A DNA stretch of 64,000 nt from the NCBI GenBank assembly GCA_051530055.1, contig CM121343.1, positions 7,130,001-7,194,000 of the forward strand. The letters run 5' to 3'. The DNA comes from Neoechinorhynchus agilis. Taxonomy: Eukaryota > Acanthocephala. The notes beneath the pieces are model-generated. The model did not search any database and was not told where the DNA came from. It was given only the letters and a program-made list of their open reading frames with translations. A program made the translations under genes and the position numbers. Positions 55,931 to 64,000 of this stretch are shown piece after piece; within the stretch, counting starts at the first letter, position 1; each line of letters opens with the position of its first letter.

Positions 55931-58900
55931 TTAACGTGATTCCGGAATGGCATTTATACATTGATAGCGGCTAATTGAGAGGCAGTTGCGGTGGTAATAG
56001 GCGATGGTGAATTCGGTGATGACTGAGAAAAAAGGCGTTCATTGGTGGTGACCGCTTAGAGCAGTGCCTGCATCCGTTGAACGGCTGTATATAGAAATGA
56101 TACAATTTTCAGAGCGTTTTTTCACAGCCCATGTTCTATAATTAGTTGACGAATTGCGGATTAATCTTCACTCTCTCTGTTTAATTATAAAGTCAAATTT
56201 TATCGGTTCTATGTACGAAAGGCTCTAAAAGCGACTAGGAGCCCCCCTAAATCAATAAATAATGCGCGGGGTTATGTGATTTTATTTGAAGAGATCATAC
56301 CGGATTTCGTGACAATAATTTTGTTTTCATTTAAGATCTTATCGGTGACTTTAATATACCGATCGGTTTATACGCATAGCAGAAGCTTCTAAGATACTCC
56401 ACTTAAATGATCTCTTACTAAAATTATTGCATGCAAACAGATTTCGTGATTTAAATAAGAGAAAATAAGAGCCACTTGAACAGAGAACGAAGTGGGTGGA
56501 CGAAATCTAAGATAAAATGGCTCAAAGCGTTAGGTGCTCCCTACTCTCAACCTCCTCACACGTCTTCGATATTGGCTTATTTGCTCCATTTTCCTCCTTG
56601 ACTCACCCCCTATTGATGCCCCCGGAGTTTTTAAAACGCTCCAGCAAAACTAGGAACACGATACCGCCGTTGCGTGCCAAGTAAGGGAATATAGATGCCG
56701 GCAATAATTTCATTTTCTATCTACAAAACATTTTGCACAGTACAAGAGATCGAGAATTCGATTATGCAAAGTTTTGTCGATCAAATGATGTAGCTGTTCC
56801 GTCTTGCGTGAGTTCACCGTTGCTAATTCCTAAGGAAGATTTTTGACCGGATTTGTACACCTGCCCTACGCTCGGCGACGGGCTTTACCATTCGATCAAC
56901 ATGCCGAGGAATGTTTAAACAGGATATACTCCACATCATAATCGGCTTCCGGCGTAAAGAGACGGTTTGAAGGGAGCGAAAGGATGTGGCGCACCGTAAC
57001 ATTTAGATTTTGCCCTAAACTATGTTCGCTCAAGGAATCAGCAACATAAGCGTGTTGAAAGATAGAAACTCATTCGCAAACTTTTAATGCATTCGATGTT
57101 GCCTACAGCAAATGTCGACAAATTATTGTCAACAAAAAAGAAACGGGCTACCCGCTTTCATCCCAAAACATAAAATATATCCATTTTGTTAAACTATTGA
57201 GCCTTATGTTTACAATCGAAAAGTTTGCGAATTCCTTCCTAAAAACGTTTTAAACCGATATTATTAAAATATGTACATGGAAATGTACCATGGATTTTAC
57301 TCGATAAGAATCAAATTACTTGTGTTAAGTTCTTTGGATGCTGCTAAATCCATTGATTGAAACTAGTTGGCGTGTCCTTTCGAAATCCCCGTTAGAGTCG
57401 TAAATAAGATACTAAGTAATTTCATCTTGATAAACAACGAAGAACATTTTATGACCGAAAGAGCACAAATGTGATGCTCATAATGAATGTCCTTAGAAAA
57501 GTTACTACAAGTTTTTTTTCTAACTCGGCGGTTAATCGAGAAGGCCCGAGTGAGAGAAACAGATTTTAGAAAATTGAAAATCGTGGAATAGATAATTGAT
57601 ATCGGGTAACCGTAATCTCCTCACTCACTTAAACTTACTCCTTGCGTGCACAAAAACGTTGTAATCTAATTGAAAGTGGAGACAAGCGGCTGATGAAGAA
57701 AACAAATCATGGTTACTAAGCTGTGGTGCGGAATAAGTGTCGCACAGGCAATCTAAATTTCAATTCTAGATGAAAACCCATATTCGTGATATTCCCTTTG
57801 GCTTTAAGCTTATGAAAACAATTGTCTCTGGAGCATTCATTATAACATCGTTTTCACAAACTAGTAAATAGAGACTATCACGGGGACCTAACCCAGTACC
57901 ACAGTGCATTTCATGGACGCCATCAGACCTCCTTTGTTTTTCTCAGATCTTTTAATAAAGCCTATTGTTTCATATGAATAAAGTAAATAGCATTTAAACG
58001 TGTAACCAAATCTCGCTGTTCTTCGTCCAAATGAAAGAGTACACCGGCTTAGATACTCGATTGTGCTCCTCCATTTCAAGCAGACGTGCATTTTAGATCT
58101 ACTTGAGTTCAATAGACACTTATGTTAAACCGGAGAAATGTAGATGAAGTGCATTAGAGATCATGCACTTGACCACATTGTGGCAAAGCGAAGCCTATTA
58201 TAATTTTATCGTACCTAGACTCACAAAGCAATCAATAGTCCTCCGTTGACATCAGTCTTGTAAAAGCCCTCATTGACTGCGGAGTCGGTTATCTGAGATC
58301 CACCAATATTCACCTACGCTGCAGACGAAGAACTCAACGGTACTTATTAGTCCGTTGAAAAAATGTCAAATCAGCGCTCCAAAGCAACATTATCCATAGT
58401 GCGCTGCTGCTGCTGCTGTTGGTGGTGGTGGTGGTGCTGGCATTTGGTTAACTGCAATACGGTCTTGACCTACTGCCTGACATCCAAAAATAACAAGGTT
58501 TTCAATCTGATGGGCACTCGGTGCATCTTGGCTCGCCAAATGCTACATGGCTGACAGTAAACCTTCATCTTAAAATGAGCAAATGGCATCTAACCGAAAA
58601 GTCAATATCTCAAAGTCCAAATTATATCGAGCTTTCTGAAAATATTCCATTGATATAACGAATGGCTAAACGACCATTTCATCATTGTTGAACACTCATT
58701 AAATTTGTTTCAATTTCCACTAATAATTAGACCTGATTAAATGAAGCATTTTAATGCTCATGGTCGATTCCTGTGTTAGGTCCAATTCTGATAAATCAGT
58801 TTAGAAAGTCACCAAATAAAACGAATTCCATAGTCGGTCAATTTTTAGTCAGATCAGGCGAAACTTATATTTTTGACAATTTTAGTATCAACGATCTTGA

Positions 58901-60326
58901 GTATATTATTAACCCGAAGGATTTTCTATCGATGATTAAAGTGAAATGTTAACTAGAAATGCTAAATATACGTGAAACATTGCAACAATCATAATAAAAC
59001 TACTTAGTTTAAATTGTGATTAGTCCACTGACCAAAACTTCTATTAAATATCTATATCATTTTCACAAGACAATCATCTCGGATCTCCTGGGTGTATGTA
59101 AGCGCATTGTTCCTATTTTAATCCATCGTCAGCACTACAGAATTAATCGCATCTTTAGGATAAGTGGTAATTAGGATCAAATTGTCGACGATTACTGTCA
59201 ATCTTATTGATCATATTTCCGACTAAGCAAAAGCTCTTACCTATCTGGTGAGTAGAAACGCACTCGCGTCGTTAGTTCCGAGAGCTAATGTTTATGTACC
59301 GGAAGCCAATAAAAAAGCATTTTGTGTATTACCTGCAAGGCATTAGTTCTTGAATAAATTTTTTGGATTACACTGAATAGTCGCCTTGGCCCATAAAAGA
59401 GCACACGAGATTTGATCCTTAATTTAAGTTCAGTTTCTAACTTGAGCCTGCGTTGAAAATAGACAGAAATCTATAGAATTTCGATTTATTCTGACACGAT
59501 TGAGACGTGCTGCACATAAGGCGCAATTGGCTCAACTCGATAACTACTCCCGATTACTTGAGGGTGACACAAGAGGTGTTGAAATTAGATCGATAACTTC
59601 GATCTTAATTGTCTAGGTGAATCCATTAAATAAGATAACTTCCTTCCATGTGATAGATGTAAATTTACTAATGAACATATTTTCTTCATATCAAACACAA
59701 TAGTTCTATTTTGTAACGAAATTTATTTTTATTCGTAAGGAATATCTTGCATACAAAAAATTCACATTTTTAAAGCTTGCCACCAGAAAGTGTAAATCGC
59801 ATAAATTCTGAATCAAATGGCTTATCAAATCAATTTTAATTAAAAATAAGAATACCACCGTTGATTGGCAAAACATAGATAGTAATTGCAAGAACTCTAT
59901 GCCGAGTACCTTAATCGCAAAGAGTGAACGGTTATGCCGGTCAAATTATTTACATTAACAGTAATTATTTTCAGTTTTTACGGGGTTAAATATATTAAGT
60001 GAAAGCTGCAATAGAAGGTCATTGTGGAAAGGAACCATTAGCAGTACAATCAAGTATGATTTACGAATTTTTTTCGCACAACCAAAGGGGACGAAATACC
60101 TCGCTGAATGGAGGAAACTCACTGATGAGTCCCGTCTCCCCGGGAGGTATCTGAGGATCCGGAGGAATGTACAAACTCATAACTGTATGGTTCAGGGTAT
60201 TAAGTGATTTTATGCACTTCCTTGAACCAGATCGGTGGGCTGTGTGCTCAAGGAAAATTATCAGCCAGGAAAAAAGCCGAACATAGATACTTAATTTACG
60301 AATTGTTCACCTTAAGCGCAACTGAC
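55931..60326. other. Long non-coding interval
   Basis: About 4.4 kb without a supportable gene. Frames stay below 80 codons. The only distinct feature is a short (CTG)n/(GTG)n microsatellite at 58402-58440, which explains the Cys/Trp-run frame there. The left end probably holds the promoter of the Sidestep-like gene, but no motif can be fixed. Confidence 0.6.
58402..58440 (+). repeat. Trinucleotide microsatellite
   Basis: (CTG)5 followed by T(TGG/GTG)6-like repeats. The surrounding 63-codon frame is a product of the repeat. Confidence 0.8.
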
Positions 60327-62306
60327 ATTGGTGACCCTCCTGTCTCAGAAGGAGGTTCCCAGGCAATCTCAACAAAATCATTTCCAACCGTATACGCTTC
60401 TGGCGCCATGGGCGCTTGAGGTGGACGATTGCAACCCTTTGTTTTGACTGGTTTACTAAGTTCTGCTGGGTCTCCAACTCCAGCCGAGTTAATTGCACTG
60501 ACTCTGAATTCATATGATCTTCCCGGCAACAAACTATCGATTGAGAAATCATTAGTCCTGATTGGTTCCGTATTCAAAAGACTCCATTCGTCTGGTTCAT
60601 CGGCACGCCGGCATTCTACCTGATACCCAATTATCTTTCCACTGTGATGATCGTCCGGAGGGTTCCACTTTAGAGCCACTTCATCGAAGGTGTTCTTTTC
60701 CAGTTGCAAATCTCGCGGCGGTTCTGGTCGCCCAACAGCCGCCCTGGCAATGATCGGTTTTTCAATTTCAAGATATTCTGACACTCCACCTTCATTGACA
60801 GCTGCAACTCTAAATTTGTATTCATTGTTCTCTTTTAAGTCAAAGACTTCAAACGAGCAATCCCTGCAATATTTGCTTATTGGTTCCCATGTTCCCTTTT
60901 TAGTATCCATTGCTTCAATCACATATCTTTGGACCTCTGCACCTCCAGTGTTGCTAGGTGGCTCCCAGGATAAGATGCATCCTGATGGCGTTACGTTACT
61001 TGCTTCCAATGGTCCACTTGGGGCACTGGGTACATCGATAATTTCTACTGCATATTGACTAATACATTTACCAAGTGGATTGGAGAGGATAAATTCGTAT
61101 TGACCGGCATCAGTAACTTCACTGGCAGGTATAAGAAAATTTGCCCCGGATTTTTCAATTTTATCCATAGGTTTATCCAAATCGACTCCGTTCTTTTTAA
61201 TAGTAATTTGAGGTAGCGGCGAAGACTGATATCGTAAATTAATCTGAAGAGGATCTCCTTTAATGATTCGTATTTTTCTAAGACCCTGGCTATGATCAAG
61301 CAACTTTGGCGCAATGTCGGGTTCTCTGGCTTCCAAAGAGTCCAATGTTTTCTGCCATTCGCCTTGTCCAGCATCATTAACGGCCGCAACCCTGAAGTGA
61401 TATTTATGACCTTCTTCAAGTCGCGGAATTACCATTGTTGGATTGTTAGCTGGGGTCCGTCCAACTTTCGTCCAATCGGAACCTTCTGTGTCATCCATTT
61501 TTTCAACGACATAATGAGTAATTGGATTGCCTCCATCTGAAACGGGTTGATCCCATGCAATCGAAATGCTTTCACTTGTGTGACCAACGCATGAAACATC
61601 GCCCGGTTTTTCGGGGACAGAATAAGGTAATTTCATTTCCACATATCCATCCGTTTCTAAAGGCTTACTATCACCTAACTCATTTTGAGCGATTACTCGG
61701 AACGCATATTTATCGCCCTCTTTTATTCCGGAAACTACACATTCCGGAACATCCCCACGAGCAGAACCACATTTAACCCAATTTGTCGTTCCTTGTGCAC
61801 ACTTCTCGACAACATATCCGGAGATTGGTTTTCCACCGTCGTCTTTTGGCGCAGCCCAAGAAACAATACAATGCTCTCGATCGATAACCGACGTTTCCAC
61901 TGGTCCGCTAGGAATCGCTGGTGTGTCAAACACAGTTACATGGAATGTTGTTGATGCAGTTCCCAAAGAATTTCTTAGTGACAGTTTATACAGGCCAGTA
62001 TCTCCTCTTTCGGCACTTGTATTGCCGATCAATACCTGATCGCCATCCAACTTGCTTGTTAGTCTTGTAGTATCCAATACTCTATCCGGCTCCTCAGGCA
62101 TTGACAATTCGACGTTTGGAATTGGAAATCCTTTAAAACCTACGGTAACTGTGGACGAATCTCCGGCTTTGCAAATTATGTCCTTTAATTGAGATAAATC
62201 TAAGAAACGGGGTGGTTCCGGAGGATCCTCAACCAGCATATAATCTGTGGCCGCGCTTGGCGAACTGGAACCCGCTTCATTAACAGCAGTAATCCTAAAA
62301 CTGACA
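60327..62306 (-). pseudogene. Inverted 1,980-bp copy of the twitchin coding exon (one full Fn3-Ig super-repeat cluster)
   Basis: Every matched position sums to 99,306 with its partner in 37000-38979, so there are no indels across 1,980 bp. All open frames in both strands are identical in the two copies, apart from a T/G difference eight bases from the left end. The segment covers the end of one Fn3, then Ig-Fn3-Fn3-Ig-Fn3-Fn3 and the start of another Fn3, without start, kinase or splice sites. The 738-codon frame spanning it runs into antisense of the neighbouring PKA-R sequence and should not be taken as a gene. It is either a very recent inverted segmental copy or an assembly join. Confidence 0.9.
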
Positions 62307-62805
62307 CATGCAGGATGTTTTCGAGAACATGCTTTTACTTTTAATACTCCCGGAAATGAAACAGTAAAAGCAGAAACCGATGGGAAGCTTTGGTCGATTG
62401 GCCTTAGAACGTTCAGGAGAAAGGTAGTGCAAACGGCTAAAGAATGGGATAGACTATACGATAATGCAATAAGTTCTATTACTTTATTCGACGGAATTGA
62501 TTTCAACAGCAAACTTCTATTACTTAATTCTGTAGAGCAGGAGATCTATGAGGACGGGGCAAATATTATAAAGCAAGGGGAAAATGCGGACCGAATGTAT
62601 TTTGTGGAGGAAGGCATAGTGAACATAGAGATGGAAGTGAATGGACGTATTAAAACTGTCAGGCACAGCAGTTGCAGTTGGCAGGACAAGGGTTGGAGTA
62701 ATGATGGCTGATAAGTTTAATGAGTACATGGAGCCGATGTTTGATATCTTGGAGGAAAACAAAAAGATTTATTTGGAGCAGATTAAAATAAAATTCGGCG
62801 ATTAA
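62307..62805 (+). pseudogene. Degenerate RII-type cAMP-dependent protein kinase regulatory subunit fragment
   Basis: PKA regulatory subunits hold the catalytic subunit inactive until cAMP binds two tandem domains. Here the reading starts inside cAMP domain A (Phe-Arg-Glu-His-Ala, Phe-Asn-Thr-Pro-Gly-Asn-Glu-Thr, Asp-Gly-Lys-Leu-Trp, Thr-Phe-Arg-Arg). It continues into domain B (Glu-Ile-Tyr-Glu-Asp-Gly-Ala-Asn-Ile-Ile-Lys-Gln-Gly-Glu). After Val-Asn-Gly-Arg-Ile-Lys the frame shifts and the match resumes at the RII C-terminus (Val-Gly-Arg-Thr, Met-Glu-Pro-Met-Phe-Asp-Ile-Leu-Glu-Glu-Asn, ending Lys-Phe-Gly-Asp at 62805). The domain A cassette has Pro-Gly-Asn-Glu-Thr for the family Pro-Arg-Ala-Ala-Thr, and the domain B cassette is deleted, so cAMP binding is not expected. 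It is cut at its 5' side exactly at the twitchin copy. Confidence 0.8.
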
Positions 62806-63472
62806 TTAAATGTCCACATGATTTCATTAAATATTAATATTTTATCATTGCAACTAATCGAAGTTACAAGCACAAAATCGTCTATTTACAGTGTTTACAA
62901 CTAAAATCACAAAAATACAAGTTTAAATTGTGATTGAGATTCGAAATCGAGTAGAACCGCCTTGCAATACCTCTCTAAGCTATGCTGAGTGAGTAAATAT
63001 GCAAGAAGTAGGAGATGTTATTTTCTAAATTCTACGAACCGCAAAAAATTTAATTTCTTAGGTGAAAATTTTCAATCGGATAAAAACAGTTGACTGCCTT
63101 GAAGCCCTTTGTGGTTGCGACTAACCATTTTTTAACCTTAGTTAAAAATCCTGCGGTACTTGCTTTGCCAATCACAATTATCTTAATGGCGAGAGGTTGG
63201 AAAATGTAGAGCGACAAATCGAAGCGTTTGTGCGTCTCCCTTTTTCGGTCTTCAACACTTTTGGCCGCTTCACCTGCTTCTGAATCATCGTATTCGGGCA
63301 GGCGAAGTCTGAAGGAAGTTCCGCTACTAAACATAATATGTAGCTTTTTTGACAAAATATATTTGTCTTTTAGTTTCGTGGTTTTAGTATTCTCAGATTA
63401 TACTTTTAAAAGTTGAAATTTAGTATGGTCTTATAGAAGTGACAGATCAATCGATAAGCATTTTCAACAAAA
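62806..63472. other. Spacer with one unassigned minus-strand frame
   Basis: AT-rich. A 101-codon frame at 63050-63355 (-) has an acidic/basic N-terminal half and a Leu/Ile-rich middle, but I recognise no family. It might be an exon of an unknown gene or chance. Nothing else is visible. Confidence 0.35.
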
Positions 63473-64000
63473 TTAAGATCGAAGTAATCCATGCGAAGAG
63501 TTCTCATTTATCTGTACGACAAAAAATGATTGAATTACCGGACAATCAGTTGTATTGGATCGCTTTATTGGAGCCGGAAAACATACTCGCCATGCTGTTT
63601 GCGATAATATGGCCAATGATGCTGATGAAGTTGATTGAATTTGCACTTGTGTTCGTCTCCTCTGAGTTGACTGGCGATGTCTTTCCAATATATAATCATC
63701 AATTGTTGCTCGTGCTTCAACTTCGGGCAAAATCTGAACAACGCCGTCATGTGCTTCATACTTTTTTCTATTTCTGATGTGCTTTTGTACATCGGACTTA
63801 TAGTTTGCTCGTTGACCGCAATATGAACACTTGAACGGTTTCAAATTTCGATGTGCTGCCATGTGAATATAGAACTTATCGGCAGAATATGTGCCGAATT
63901 TATCACAAACATCGCAAACCAATCTGCCTGCCTTTGGAGACATGAGTGTTCTTCGTTTTGAACGGGGATCCGGCTTCGGAATGGGACTTTTTTGTGGTCG
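63473..64000 (-). CDS. C2H2 zinc-finger protein, partial (runs off the right edge)
   Basis: The minus-strand frame is open to the window end; the Met at 63943 is probably internal, since a basic, Pro/Lys/Arg-rich stretch precedes it. It encodes two zinc fingers. The first is Cys-Asp-Val-Cys ... His-Met-Ala-Ala-His. A linker (Arg-Asn-Leu-Lys-Pro-Phe-Lys) leads to the second, Cys-Ser-Tyr-Cys ... His-Ile-Arg-Asn-Arg. The second finger lacks a well-placed final His (the next is nine residues on), so it may be atypical. A Gln/Arg/Ser-rich C-terminus follows. Likely a nuclear DNA- or RNA-binding protein; its targets are unknown. A splice donor may exist before the C-terminal part, whose sequence looks less protein-like. 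Confidence 0.65.
   Translation of the reverse strand, partial: RPQKSPIPKPDPRSKRRTLMSPKAGRLVCDVCDKFGTYSADKFYIHMAAHRNLKPFKCSYCGQRANYKSDVQKHIRNRKKYEAHDGVVQILPEVEARATIDDYILERHRQSTQRRRTQVQIQSTSSASLAILSQTAWRVCFPAPIKRSNTTDCPVIQSFFVVQINENSSHGLLRS

Noticed and set aside
58363-58554. Cys/Trp-rich small protein
   Set aside because: The Cys and Trp runs come from a CTG/GTG microsatellite.
60080-60180. Hammerhead-like pieces (GGACGAAA ... CTGATGAGTCC) on the plus strand
   Set aside because: The conserved blocks are present, but in an order that leaves no room for stem I, and no GAAA follows the helix after CTGATGA. A functional ribozyme fold cannot be drawn.
60296-62512. 738-codon minus-strand frame as a twitchin-like gene
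   Set aside because: It starts in antisense of the PKA-R remnant, then copies internal twitchin codons and ends in unrelated DNA. There is no start context and no domain completeness at either end.

Overview
This is a stretch of animal nuclear genome. Genes are split by very short GT-AG introns (about 45-90 bp), the intergenic DNA is AT-rich, and the left third is full of retroelement remnants and segmental duplications. The recognisable single-copy genes are a giant twitchin/projectin muscle kinase, a Shark-type SH2-ankyrin-SH2 tyrosine kinase and a Sidestep-like immunoglobulin receptor. Together they point to a protostome, most likely an ecdysozoan and probably an arthropod. I cannot name the species from the sequence.

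Region 1 (1-25,550) is a duplicated, rearranged block. Three copies of a kexin/furin-like proprotein convertase lie at 1449-3048 (-), 12232-13831 (+) and 17179-18777 (-). Copies B and C form the arms of a large inverted repeat (about 12.2-14.3 kb against 16.7-18.8 kb). The spacer holds a broken LINE and a Ty3/gypsy integrase remnant, and an inverted copy of that spacer material also opens the window. A block of about 6.1 kb (5629-11697) recurs at 19127-25193. It carries a small coiled-coil gene, the last exon of an ABCB7-like mitochondrial ABC transporter, 266-bp tandem repeats, a LINE 3' end and an inverted Penelope-like element. Region 2 (25.5-28.5 kb) is non-coding and holds 76-bp, 105-bp and 218-bp tandem repeats.

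Region 3 (28,489-44,335) is one complete twitchin gene of about 26 exons and about 4,700 residues. From N to C terminus it encodes about 12 Ig domains with charged linkers, a compact Fn3/Ig super-repeat zone, a Ser/Thr kinase with damaged catalytic motifs, a regulatory tail and five Ig domains. Region 4 (44.3-56 kb) holds a long gene-poor gap, the Shark kinase (47,946-50,377, +) and the Sidestep-like receptor (52,011-55,930, -).

Region 5 (56-64 kb) is mostly non-coding. It contains an apparently near-identical inverted copy of 1,980 bp of the twitchin coding exon (60,327-62,306), abutting exactly a degenerate RII-type cAMP-dependent protein kinase regulatory subunit. A partial C2H2 zinc-finger gene runs off the right edge.

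The genes do not form an operon-like unit. Twitchin acts in the sarcomere, Shark in cytoplasmic signalling and the Sidestep-like protein at the cell surface. The most noteworthy points are the predicted pseudokinase state of twitchin, the twitchin/PKA-R junction, and the amplified prodomain-less convertases in a palindromic block rich in mobile elements.
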